64,000 nt of DNA from Humulus lupulus (taxonomy: Eukaryota; Streptophyta; Magnoliopsida; Rosales; Cannabaceae). The DNA lies in NCBI RefSeq assembly GCF_963169125.1, contig NC_084794.1, positions 86,721,018 to 86,785,017 of the forward strand, in the 5' to 3' direction. Shown one piece after another: positions 34,715 to 45,477 of this stretch. How positions within the stretch are numbered: position 1 is the stretch's first letter; each line of letters begins with the position of its first letter. Below the pieces are notes generated by a model. That model was not told the origin of the DNA and did no database searches. It worked only from the letters and a program-made list of their open reading frames with translations. The position numbers were made by a program, and so were the translations under genes.

Positions 34715-35125
34715 CATTCTTCTGCCTCGAAGGGGTTTGTAGTCCCTTCAAAGTTTGGAGTGTGTTGCTTACGAAACCACTCATAAACTGGCTCCATGTG
34801 CTGAACTGGATATGGCACATAATTCGCCATTGGCCATCCCCCATATTTACCAACTTGTTGGGGTGCTGGGGCCATTTGCTACGGCTGTGGTTATTGGGGG
34901 AGGTTGAGTCTGAGGCTGAGCATGTCGTCGCTATTGCTGCAATAGTTCCTCAACTTGTTTTTGCAGTCTGGGGATTTCCGCAGTGTTGTCAACTTGCAGT
35001 GGCGGTGGCACATTGTGGTTGGCAGCAACACGCACTCCCCTTCTGCGAACTGGAAGGGCTTTATTGTTCACTGGAGCAGCGTTGGAGGCATTTCCATTGG
35101 TGCGAGCATACCTTCGGAGCGACAT
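34715..35125 (-). pseudogene. Gag N-terminus of A2
   Basis: Starts at ATG 35125 with MSLRRYARTNGNASNAAP, then PRLQKQVEELLQQ and a stop. After the stop the same gag continues as QQVGKYGGWPMANY, MEPVYEWFRKQHTPNF and FEAEE to the A3 junction. It joins the capsid part at 23942. The ORF 34690-34875 runs a few codons into the A3 LTR, which is an artefact. ORFs 34762-35182 on the plus strand are shadows. Confidence 0.88.
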
Positions 35126-36207
35126 CGCAGCAGAGTTCTAACAGTTGTGAAAAACATGTTACAACTTTACCGTAATAGGTAAGGCAAAAACTTAATCTAA
35201 ACAAACATAACTCGGACCTATTAATTATGACTTCTTATGAAAATTATATAAGCCTTCTTTATTTTTTGAGTGGGTTTCTATACTTAGAAAAATAAGTCAT
35301 CTTTATAATTTTCTAAGTCTGTTTCTAATCATCCTATATGATTCTCAGGCTCGAAACTCATCTTTGTTCCAAAGTTAACCATATTGAGGGAGGGCCGAGA
35401 TCAGTAAAATCGTTCCCACTACTATGGCCCCTTAACTCTCAATATAGAGAACCCAATTCATTGATTTGTATCCACCCTCACCGAACTTAGTCATTATTTA
35501 TTAAATTTATTATTCATTATGATTGCAAAGGAAAAAATCAAACTCATACATGTTAACAAAATAACATTGATATTAATTTGGAAAAAAAAGTTTTCACTAT
35601 TTACAATCATAAAAGAAAACAATTAATAAATTAAAATAAACAATGAAACTAATCTATTCTAAAAATTGGGATCTTCTACATCTGATCCTTCTTCTAACAT
35701 ATCGTCATCTATCTCTTCATAGTCATCATTGTCTTGTGCCTCAAAATGCCCTCGAGGAAGATTCGTAAAAATTCTATGTTTTTGCTCATTTGTAAATTGA
35801 AATTCCATTTTTGAAGTGAACCTAAGTATGAGAAAGTAATATCTCATAGCTACCGCCAATTCATCTTCATCATCTATCGTCTCCCAAATTTCTTCTAAGG
35901 ATGCAATCACAGTAGGATAATCTCTAAAAAGTCTAATTACTAAAACGTATTGCTCCTTTGATCTCATCATGATCTGCTTAGATTCTTGGAGTGACCTATC
36001 TCCCTGTGGAAGAAAAGTAGCCTCCGAGTGATTCTTTCTAGCACTCTTACGGTGTTTCGGGGTTCTCTAATCATTTTTAAGGCCTTAATGGCTCGGATAT
36101 CCTCATAAGTTAATGCTCTATTCATTCTTAACTAAAAACATAAAGGCTAAAATTGTTAGCTATACTTATAAACATAATAACTATAATCATAAACACTTAC
36201 TACCAAC
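35126..36207 (-). other. 5' leader of A2 with PBS remnant
   Basis: It lies between gag and the 5' LTR. The conserved inverted repeat ATATTGAG/CTCAATAT is at 35381-35388 and 35438-35445. The extra leader ORF is at 35659-36125. Next to the LTR only TTGGTA remains of the PBS; the stretch from about TCAGAG to the CATTGGCGG-like sequence seen in A1 and A4 is deleted, leaving the element unable to prime from tRNA-iMet. Confidence 0.8.
35659..36125 (-). pseudogene. Extra leader ORF of A2 (unknown family)
   Basis: Sense-strand ORF between PBS and gag, about 155 codons: MNRALTYEDIRAIKALKMI, REPRNTVRVLERITRRL, then after a frameshift near 35985-36005 MMRSKEQYVLVIRLFRD, EEIWETIDDEDELAVAMRYY, FTNEQKHRIFTNLPRG and an acidic tail DDDMLEEGSDVEDPNF. 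A4 has the same ORF with about 17 differences in 102 aligned residues of the distal part, many conservative. It looks alpha-helical and soluble with no membrane segment. I recognise no domain. It ends 533 bp before the gag ATG. Confidence 0.7.
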
Positions 36208-38102
36208 TGTAATGACCCAACTAATTATAGACTTTTGACCATTAATAACTACTATACATAGACACTAATCTTAAGAAAACATACATACGAAATAGTCATA
36301 ACTTTATTAAAAACTGTAAAGCAAAAGTTAAAATACACAAATATTCGGGGTAGGATATGGGATCCCATTGTTTGAAAATAAAACATATCTTAAATCTTAA
36401 ATAAATTCGTTACAAGATTAGGTGCGGAAAATATATAGAAAATATAATTGAAATGACTAAAATCAACTTCGTCCTCGAATCGTTCACGCAGCCCACCGAA
36501 TCCATTCTCCATCAATACACAATCCCAAGCTGCCAAGAATCTTACCGCCGCCATAACTATTTCCCTACAAATATAAAATAAAGGAATGAGCATAATGCCC
36601 AGCAAGGAAAATCTACTAAAATCATGAAACATAAACATAAACATAAACATAAACTATAAATATATAACATATACCATAAACATACATCACAATTTTAACC
36701 CATGTACATGGTAAACATTGGGGTTTGCTAACTAAGCAATTATAAGCCTCAAAATACAATGAGGTTTGCTAGCTAAGCAACTATAAGCCCCAAGAACATA
36801 AAAGTGTTGGGGTTTGCTATTTAAGCAACTATATGCCCCAAAATATATAAATATCATAACATATAAAAACATATTATAACATAATCACATAAGCATATAA
36901 TAACTATCCTATTTTCCTTACCAAAATACCGGGATGTGAGAACAAGGATGGGATTTTGGAACACTCCTAATACCAACAAAAAGAATGTGAGTATTTCTAA
37001 AAGAAAGAGATGAAAAGAAATGAGTCTAAACCACCGAGAAGATACTTACCGACAAGAAACCTCAAGTTCAAAGAACTTAGATGCCTAACCAAGAATAGAA
37101 AATATTAAGTTAGGATTTGAGTAGAGAAAAACTATAAAAGCTAATGAAACATACATAAATGAACTAGGAATAGGAATACCTTTGAATGCACTATAACCGA
37201 ACTACACCTCGATATCGAAATACACATTATTAACCTTACTTCCCAAGTGTTTAATAAGCTTAAGAGGATAAAGCATATAACCCCAACCCAAGTGTTTAAC
37301 ACTCTAAAGTAAACCTAGCTGCTTGAAGGCTCTTAACTCAGCTTGAAGAATGAAAGAAATGGTTGGGTACTAGGTCCTATTTATAGAGTAAAAGAATGAA
37401 AAGATCTTATTTTAGCTTGAATAAAATAATGACTATTTAATTGAAAAACATTTGAATAATCGTTCAGCAGAGGCTTACGACTCGGTCAAAAAATTATGAG
37501 GCTTGCTAAGAGGTTATGGGTTGAATTAAGCTTGGTTTCAAAATTATTCAAAAACCTTGCCCTATAGCTGATATATCGCCCATGGTAGGCAATATATTGC
37601 CTGGGCTTATATTCCCGAGGCTCATCGAAGTGTTCGTGCGAAGTTACGTGTTTTTCGTATTCCCCGAGTGGCGATATATCGCCCCCCAGAGCTACGATAT
37701 ATCGGCATACGCTAAAATATTATACATGTAATTGCACTTTTTCAACCTAATTTGAATTGAGTAAACAGCTTTGACTGTGTCCTATAACAATTTCAAAGCT
37801 GCTGGCAGACTCTGGGGTTTTCAAATATTATTCTTATAAAACTATTCCTCAAAAATACTTAATTTCTTAATAAACATGCACATGACAAGTGTCATGATCT
37901 TATTGGTTCTATCTAAACCTTATAGTATAATAAATATCATCTTCATAATCATCTATATTAATCAAACCTTATGTTATAATTAATATTCTTAAACTTTAGG
38001 TTAAACTTATAAAATCTATAAGTGTTGCTACAACTGTTCAACTCAGTCCCGGCTTGAATCAAAATCCACAGTAATAAACATAATACAACTATTACAAGCT
38101 AT

Positions 38103-38200
<98 letters not shown>

Positions 38201-38234
38201 TCTAACTAGCTAAGTAAAGTTCTTGGACTCTGTA
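36208..38234 (-). repeat. 5' LTR of A2
   Basis: 2,027 bp on the plus strand, from TGTAATGACCC to GGACTCTGTA (a changed terminal ACA). Longer than the 3' LTR mainly because of a trinucleotide run at 38102-38200. The minus-strand TATA lies near 37377-37387. Palindromic cores lie at about 37569-37705, one still joined to the short CGCCCCCCAG spacer. Confidence 0.9.
38102..38200. repeat. (TAC)n microsatellite
   Basis: About 33 near-perfect units near the U3 end of the A2 5' LTR. The 3' LTR has only a few irregular units at the same place (19605-19640), so the expansion followed insertion. A4 shows a similar run at 60310-60371. Confidence 0.95.
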
Positions 38235-39154
38235 ACTCGGACCCCTAAGAATGAACATGATTATGATTATGTCTGTGATTAATTGATTAAGCATGTTTGA
38301 ATGCTCTGTTTTGGGATAACTATTAAAAGGTGTAGGCATGTTTGCATTATCTGATTGAAAACCCTTGGCTCATAAGTAATGAGAGTCAATAGCACGCTGA
38401 GCACTGGTCAATATGGTTAGGCCTAATCAAGAGCACATTATATGCTTGTCCGGCCCAATGGTCGTGGAAAATTAAAGCACCAGGTATGCTGGCCCGCTCT
38501 AAGGTTGGTTATACAGAGGATAGGGCACGAGCCTCCGGGGTGACTGATTAGTCCCATATCCTAGGGCGTTGGGCCTCAACATAACTTATTAAACAATTAT
38601 TTAGGGCAACGGGCCCCCGTTATGACATGGTAGTCATTTGTTTTTAATTGTATGCATGCATGAGTAGATTATTACTGCTCGACATGCTAGATATGCATCT
38701 GGAATTTGTATTTATAGTTCTTGCACATGTTTAAGTTTTCTTGTTGAGCCTTGACTCACGTGTGTTATGTGGTACATGAAAGGAGAAAGGAAAGCTATAA
38801 TAGCCATGAGTTAGAGAGCTACGGTGGTGGCGTGTACATATGTGGCTGCTCGACTTCCACAATCGAGGATATCTCAGAGGAACTAGGATTGTATCCCTTA
38901 TTTTACCGCTTAGGCCGACTAGTTGTAACTTTTGATTGTATATACCTATTCAAACATCTGTTTGTAACCTTTTGGGATCCCATGTACGTATTAAACGTTT
39001 AAATGAAAAGTCAACGTTTCCTTTGACAAAAAACTTTAACCCTGACCCTTGACATTGACCTTAGTTACACATTTATAACCAAATGACTTGATTAGCAAGT
39101 CTAACACTATTTAATATACACAGAGCAACGATCCTGGATTAGGAGGACGTTACA

Positions 39155-40576
39155 TTAAATCTAGATCTCGAGTTCCAATCCAAACCCTAGCTCTCGGAAC
39201 TACTAACTCCAATCAATGGTGTGAAGAAATCATCCCCCAAGCCCCCAAAACAAGTCCTAATGTCCATGTACCAAAGCCTGAAAATCACATAAAACCACCA
39301 ATTCAGAGCACTTGGTCTGGTCGCGCCCACAAAAATATTTGGGTTTTTGGGGCACTAGCGCGGTCACGCTTGAGCCCATAATTTTGATGTTCTTCCCCAA
39401 ACCATTCTTATGGTTTTCCCCTACATAAACAGACCCAAAACTCTACCTAAATGGATTTTCCCAGTAGATTTTGACCACAAATCACCTCAAATAACTTAGA
39501 CAAACAACAACTAACATCAAGACACCAGAAAATCCCATAAAAAAAAACACCTTAGAACATCAAATTGCATTTTTGAGTCTCAAACTCAAACTTTCTCCAC
39601 AAAATCTGAGAATCACATCACAAATCAAGAATCCCATCAACAAACAAATCCTCAATTCAGTTTATAAACCACTTATTAACATAATTGTACATCCCAAATA
39701 GCCTTAAGTCCCCAAAATTCAAATATCCAACTGAAATTCCCCAAAGCTCAAGAACACAAGAAAGCTTAAGAGAAATTCAAAGTTAAGTGATTATACCTTT
39801 GGATTTTTGAAAATCTCTGGTTTGGATATGGTTGAGTAGCTCCGAATCCTCCCAAATCCTACAATTTCCTAGAAATTTCTCTCAAATCAGAGCTTTGACT
39901 TAGCCCTTGCTTTTGGTGTCCTTGAGAGAGTTCTTGCAAATGACAAAAGGAAGAGTGAGAGTGCCTAGAATGTGTAAGAAGAATGGTTGCAAACACTTAG
40001 CCAATTTTCTCAGTTCTCTTGGTCAAATGACCATTTTACCCTCCCTTCCTAACTTTTCTTCAAAGCACCCCAAGGGCAAAATGGTCTTTAGCCTTAAATT
40101 CCCACAAAACCTCAAAATTTTGCGTGAAATCCCCAATTTAATCCACTAATTCGCCAAACACAAATATTTTCCCCAAAAATATTTCACTTATCAATAATTC
40201 TCAAGATATGTGAAATTATCAAAATACCCCTAGGCTTGACCTGAGCCATGCATTATTCTTGTTGTGACCTTTTCCGCTAAAATTGCTCAAAATGACCCAG
40301 TCGTGCCGAATATCACAAATATCCACATAATAATGTTGTCCCAAGCACATAGCACATAAAATATACAAATATACCCTCAACTGGTCAAAATTACGCAAAG
40401 GTCCCCTTTTAGCATAAATGGGTCTTTAAACACATTTAATACACATAATCATGCATACTCAATCATATAATCATATAAACCACATACATCAATCAATTCA
40501 CACATAAATATCGCACGTTCCCTCCTGACACGCTAATGAAAGTATATAATTCTATTAGATGTCTTGGAACGCTACA
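39155..40576 (-). repeat. 3' LTR of B2, main part
   Basis: Continues across the B solo LTR from about 16111-16345, where the GTGACTAGGATTTT block (minus strand) matches B1 near 46935. Ends GGAACGCTACA at 40576 next to the PPT. The GC-rich module is at about 39310-39370. Plus-strand ORF 39907-40149 is LTR sequence. The block TCAAATGACCATTTTACCCT near 40023 is the site where A4's right flank matches. Confidence 0.82.
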
Positions 40577-41548
40577 ACCATCTTCTCCTAATAGTAATTT
40601 CGTCCTCGAATTTTACTTAAACAGTTCAGGATACTGATCCTGCATATCCGACTCTAATTCCTAAGTCTCTTCTTCCACTTTGTTGTTCCTCCATAATACC
40701 TTGACCAAAGGAATAGTCTTGTTCCTTAAGACATTGTACTTCCTATCCAGAGTCTGGAACGACTTCTCTTCATAGGACAAATCGGTCTGTAACTCTAGAT
40801 TCTCATAACTCAGTACATGTGTCGTATCTGATACGTACTTCTGAAGCATCGATATGTGGAATACATCATGAAGTCCTCGTAGGGATGGGGGTAAATCCAA
40901 TATATAAGCTACATGTCCAATCCTCTCTAGGATGAAAAAAGGTCCCACAAACCTAGGGCTCAACTTGCCCTTCTTCAATGTTTCTACATTTAGGATCAAC
41001 GTAGTTTTTTCTTCTACTCTGTGAAGAGAGCATTTGAGCTCTAATCTTTTCAATGCCCTCACTGGTCCTTTGGACTGCTTTAGGACCCAAATACTTCCTC
41101 TCACTCATTTCATGCCAATGAATGGGTAATCTACACTTCCTATCACACAACATCTCATATGGAGCTACTCTGGTGGTTGACTGATAACTGTTGTTGTAGG
41201 AAAATTCAATCAAATGAAGATACTTACTCTAGGATCCCTCGAAATCAAATACACATACCTGAAGCATGTCATCCAAAATCTAAATTGTCATATCAGATTG
41301 CTCGTTGGTCTGAGGATGATAAGCAATGCTGAACTTTAACTGCGTACCCATAGCTTTTTGCAGGCTTCCTCAGAATATGGAAGTAAAAGTGGGATTCCAA
41401 TCTGATACTATGGACTTTGGAGCCCCATGGAGATGTACAATCTCCCTCACATACAGTTGCGCATACTAATCCACATTGAAATTTATTCTCACAGGTAAGG
41501 CTGACTTGGTGTATCAATCCACGATCACCCATACTGAATCATGCTAAG
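40577..41548 (-). pseudogene. Integrase and C-terminal tail of B2
   Basis: The minus strand reads [20 protein letters not shown] (41213 onward), then in another frame LSPRFVGPFFILERIGHVAYIL, DVFHISMLQKY and IPLVKVLWRNNKVEEET before the LTR. Upstream, 41220-41548 holds a decayed catalytic core; the ORF 41293-41532 is largely out of frame. The GPF motif and chromovirus tail fit Tekay-like elements and resemble B1 more than family A. Several frameshifts. Confidence 0.78.
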
Positions 41549-43444
41549 ACTAAAAAGAAATCAACATGACTAACAAACTGATTGTTTAAAAATAAAAGAA
41601 ACTTTGATGTTTCGTAGCTATTGTTAATTAAAAAATAAATAAACATTTGAATCCAACAATAAGACTTATAACTTTATCAAAATTCATAATAACACTCCCT
41701 AATAGGCACGACCCCTTACGGTCGTTAAAGCCTTCACATGTACGCCCTCCACCAAAGCTCTCCAATTCATTGCGCTATAACCACATCTTTGTCTTTACTT
41801 GCAGCATAGAGTACCCATGAGCTAAATCCCAACAAGAAGAGTTATGTAGGATACAACCCCCCCCCCCCCCCCCTAAAACTAATCCAATAACATAATTCAA
41901 TTCAAAACAACATTAGACAATTAATTTATGAATATTAACATTAAACAACAGTCATATCCAAGGAAAAATAAACATAGTGCATTAAATCACATAAAAACAT
42001 AAGCATGCACTTCCAACATATCATAAGCATGCTAACTTGTAACATAGATATGCATTTAAGAATATAAGCATGTCAAGCAAAATATCTTACATTCAAGTAT
42101 CAACATAAGTGACATTTAACGTAAACTACTTAAAACATGTAACATTCACTAGCATAACCAGACAGCAAGCATAGGTAATTAAACATAAAATGTCTACCAT
42201 TAAGAGAACGTCAAGCGTACACCCTGTGTGCAAGTGTCCACTATTCTTACCTCAATTGCAGCAACGATCCACACACACTAATGCAACCCTACAAGTATCC
42301 TTAGTAAGCCTAAACATGCCACATAACATCAAAGCCTTTAAACTCAAACTAAACCAAAACCATATTAAAATATAACCATGTCCCTCTTAAGGATAATTCA
42401 TACCCAAAGTATCCTAAAGAAAATCTTAAAACTCAACTACATAGAACCCTAAACCGAAAAGCTACCAATTTATAGCAAACAGGTGCATTTAATTCACAAA
42501 ATATTGCTTTACAGTGCCTGAGTTCGGTCGCCCACATATATCACATGGGTTGTCCAACCGAGTAGCATGAGCGCGCTAAGGTTGCGCACGATCGCGCTAG
42601 GCTCTTTTTCTGGAAATCGCAGATGCGATTTTTAAACCTAAAAATCGACCTAAATCGCAAAATTTCGACCCCAATTTTCCAAATCAGCCATCCTAGCATG
42701 TGTTCTAACCCTTGAAACCCATATATAATCAATCATAAATCTATAATAAACATTCATAATCCCATATACAATTAAATCCCTCTATTAACATCAAAACCTA
42801 ATTCTATTATAAACTTGAATAACACAGTTCAATGAATTAACATTTCAAATACCCAGGTTAAATCATCAATGTTTTGCTCCCCTGGTGCGATCCGTAGTCC
42901 AGCAAAATACGAAATCCACACTCTCCTTTGGATCTCCAAGTCTCAAAGATTTAGATCAAGAACAGGAAAGATATTCTTGGCCTGACACTTTATCGCATAA
43001 TGTAAATGAAAAGTATCTGACTATTGTATGAATTCTAACCCTAATTCTCATTGTTAATTTTATTTCTAGTAATTAATCGTATAAAAAAATTTACCATATT
43101 ATCCCCAATCTCTAATTTTTCCTTAATAATTACGTAAGTCCATTGTTGTAATTTCCATCAAAACTAATAGTTTCAACTTCCCTTAGTTACACTTTCTACA
43201 ATAAAAATCATATTTTTACTTTGACCCCCATAACTTAACTTCTATCACACTTTGGCCTTTAATACTTGAAGTAACACATGTGTGGATGGACTGACAAGTT
43301 CATATAAAATAAATCATACACTCAAATCATGCATATCATAGGTTAAATCATGTATCATATAAAACATACAAATTAACATAATACCCTGGCCCACCCTAGA
43401 TTACCAAAGTACCCCTTATTAACGTAAGCGGATATTATAGTCCT
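41549..43444 (-). mobile_element. Diverged family B LTR inside B2 integrase
   Basis: The order of blocks (AGAGTACCCATGAGCT near 41812, the GC-rich words at 42510-42605, the terminal CCTAATTCTCATTG-type AT-rich part) follows the reverse B LTR, and the integrase of B2 resumes after it at 43445. The exact ends are eroded: no clean TG/CA ends or duplication could be set. It contains a run of 17 C at 41857-41873. ORFs 42190-42375 and 42541-42732 are not called. Confidence 0.6.
41857..41873. repeat. C homopolymer of 17
   Basis: A continuous C run within a B-type LTR. Long pure C runs are prone to sequencing error, so the length is uncertain. Confidence 0.9.
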
Positions 43445-43514
43445 AGGTAACACAACTACAAAATCCATGGTGATATCTACCCATTTCTATTCAGGGATAT
43501 TAAAATGTTGTAGT
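43445..43514 (-). pseudogene. Integrase scrap of B2
   Basis: About 70 bp. The plus strand CAACTACAAAATCCATGGTG corresponds to the MDFV region of integrase at 51620-51645 of B1, in reverse. It is the continuation of B2 pol beyond the inserted LTR, cut by the copia D LTR. Confidence 0.6.
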
Positions 43515-45312
43515 TGTTGGAAAACCAATCAGAGCATGCAATGAAAACTTGTGCGTGGTGGCTCGTTGTTGTTTTATTTATTATGAAACAACAAAACAAC
43601 AACATACAAAAATTTTCAATAATCATATAAACAATTTATATGACCAAGAAAACAATCCAGAAACATTATCATACAATACTATTTATCATGCAACAAATAT
43701 ATATATATATTTAAATATACAATATGTTTATATATAATATATAAACACAAAAAATCAAGAACATAAATTTTTACCTCTTGAAGCCTATCAAGTGTCATTG
43801 AGTCTTTTTGTATTTTTATCGATACTCCTATCCAAAGCTTTGAGAATTCAAACCACGGTCTTCCTGAGTGTTATCTACACCTCAAGATATGTGTGGGCAC
43901 ATATAGAACATGGGTTTGTATTTTAGGAATAACAAGTATTTCTCAACACATGAGAACTTGCATTATGGTCTGGGAATGACTAGAATATAGAAGAAGAAAG
44001 AGAGAGAGTTTTGTCTGACAAAAACTCTGAGAACTATTCTGAATTGTGTATTGTATTGTGTTGTTTTGTTATTGTTGTGTTTTTTCTTCTTCTTCTTCTT
44101 CTTCTTCTTCTTCTTCTTCTATATCATATATAGAGAGATTTATGTTACCTTATTATTCCTATTAATAATAGTAATATAAAAAATATATAATAATGATGAT
44201 AGGATTTGATTTTAGGTAAATGTCTAACTTACCATATTTGAAAAAATCATTTTTAAATTGTTAAATAAATAAAACAAAAACAACATAGATACAATATCTG
44301 TATAGTGGTACACGCATGGCACAGTCCTTGGACTGTGTCAGACGTGTACTGCCATTCCCTTTTCAGGGATTTTGTATTTTTCTTTTATTTAATTGTTTAA
44401 TTAAATTAATCTCCCACAAAATAATGTATTTATCTTTTTTTAAGGAAAACCTGACAACCATATTTCAAAATTTAAATTCTAAATTCAAAATTCAAATTTA
44501 TGATCATCATTATCATCATCTTTTAAAATTCAATAAATCAAAAACTATTTTTTTGACTTGCCAATTTTATTTTCTCCTACTCAAATAAAATAATTAATTT
44601 CAAAATTTTATTTATCTATTTATATATATGAAATTCGAAATTTTATATATTTAAATTAATAAATATATTTTCAAATTTTAATAATTAATTCTAAATTAAT
44701 TATTCAACCTCAATTATCATATAATTGTATACTTGACCCAAAGAATAAAATTCTTCTCAAATTCTCAAATTACAGTTATACCCTTGTATCAACTCTAACC
44801 TTGATATGGTGTTGATAGAGCCACCCTGGAGACCTGGGGACCTATGGACCTATAATATCAAGCTCCAATAAATATTATATCATTAATTAAATCCTTTTGA
44901 TTAAATAATCATATTTATTAATCTCATGTTTACTCTACTATAAATATGAGATCGAACTCTTGATAATTATAGACATATATTTACTGAGTAATTTACTAAG
45001 AATAAAGTGTCCATTGATATAATCATTACATACAACGTTAATCCTCTATTAATGGTTCATTATTAAAAGGAAATAAAATTATCGTTTTACCCTTTTAGCT
45101 ATATCTTGTTCCTAGATTACCATTGACTTTACTAGTGAAGGTTGTGCCACAATAAGTTTGTGACATGAGCGCTCATAACCTTTTCAGTTCCAAAAGTCAG
45201 CCCAATAGGGAACCATTATTAAATATACAAGAAGGTATAGATTCCATATCTGTTAAACTATGTCCCCAGCCATTTACATCATTGAGTCCCCAAAACAATT
45301 GTTCTTAGCCTG
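43515..45312 (-). mobile_element. Copia D-type LTR, minus strand, truncated
   Basis: Begins TGTTGGAAAACC. Blocks TACCTCTTGAAGCCTATC, CCCTTGTATCAACTCTAACC, ACTAGTGAAGGTTG and CAAAACAATTGTTCTTAGCC match the copia D LTR at 8436-10496 in order. It stops at 45312 where a family A LTR starts, so its sense-strand beginning is missing. It includes a (TTC)n run at 44086-44120. ORFs 43549-43737, 44316-44588 and 45260-45457 are not called. Confidence 0.78.
44308..44349 (-). promoter_or_regulatory. 42-nt hairpin in copia D-type LTR
   Basis: Outer arms GTACACG (44308-44314) and CGTGTAC (44343-44349) and inner arms GGCACAGTCC (44318-44327) and GGACTGTGTC (44330-44339, one mismatch) with a 2-nt turn. Symmetrical 3-nt internal loops separate them. 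It is about 180-220 bp upstream of the minus-strand TATATATG near 44126-44134. Confidence 0.7.
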
Positions 45313-45477
45313 TGTAATGACCCAACTATTTCTAAGACCTTGGACAATTAAAACTACTAGACATAGCTACTATTATTTTGATACAAACATAAGAAATAAC
45401 ATATCTTTATTGAAAACCCAAAATAAATATTGTGCAAAAATACAAAGCAAAATATAAAATATGATAGATATGGTATG
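45313..45477 (-). repeat. Family A LTR stub
   Basis: TGTAATGACCC start, then 165 bp of the family A LTR ending GATATGGTATG, where B1 begins. The left flank is GCCTG of the copia D LTR. Either it is the start of A4's 3' LTR, whose remainder begins at 52601, or it is a separate insertion. The differing flanks of A4 favour the second view. Confidence 0.75.

Larger units (their letters stand above)
17768..38234 (-). mobile_element. Ty3/gypsy element A2 (family A), complete but interrupted by A3
   Basis: Both LTRs are present (17768-19673 and 36208-38234). Flanks GCTCG (17763-17767) and ACTCG (38235-38239) are a 5-bp duplication with one change. The B LTR reads through when A2 is removed. On the minus strand the order is 5' LTR, PBS remnant, leader with extra ORF, gag, PR, RT, RNase H, INT, chromodomain-type tail, PPT, 3' LTR. 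A3 sits in the capsid part of gag. Several stops make it inactive. Confidence 0.92.
16346..39154 (+). mobile_element. Family B solo LTR, plus strand (16346-17767 plus 38235-39154), TTAAA duplication
   Basis: Begins TGTTACGTCGC and ends GGAGGACGTTACA. The target duplication TTAAA is perfect at 16341-16345 and 39155-39159. Without the nested A2 insertion it is 2,342 bp, almost equal to the 2,353-bp LTR of B1. It inserted into the 3' LTR of B2 in the opposite orientation. It contains a (CT)n run at 16960-16997. ORFs 16496-16735, 17269-17571 and 38751-39002 have no conserved counterparts. Confidence 0.92.
16111..43514 (-). mobile_element. Ty3/gypsy element B2 (family B), broken and heavily invaded
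   Basis: Minus-strand parts are a truncated 3' LTR (about 16111-16345 plus 39155-40576), the 3' end of pol (40577-41548) and a short integrase piece (43445-43514). The LTR is split by the B solo LTR with its nested A2 and A3. Integrase is split by another B LTR. RT, gag and the 5' LTR are missing; a copia D LTR begins where they should continue. The PPT next to the 3' LTR reads AGGAGAAGATGG on the sense strand. Confidence 0.75.

Noticed and set aside
38102..38200. Regular repeats that might suggest a CRISPR array
   Set aside because: Pure trinucleotide microsatellite with no spacers, in a eukaryotic retroelement.
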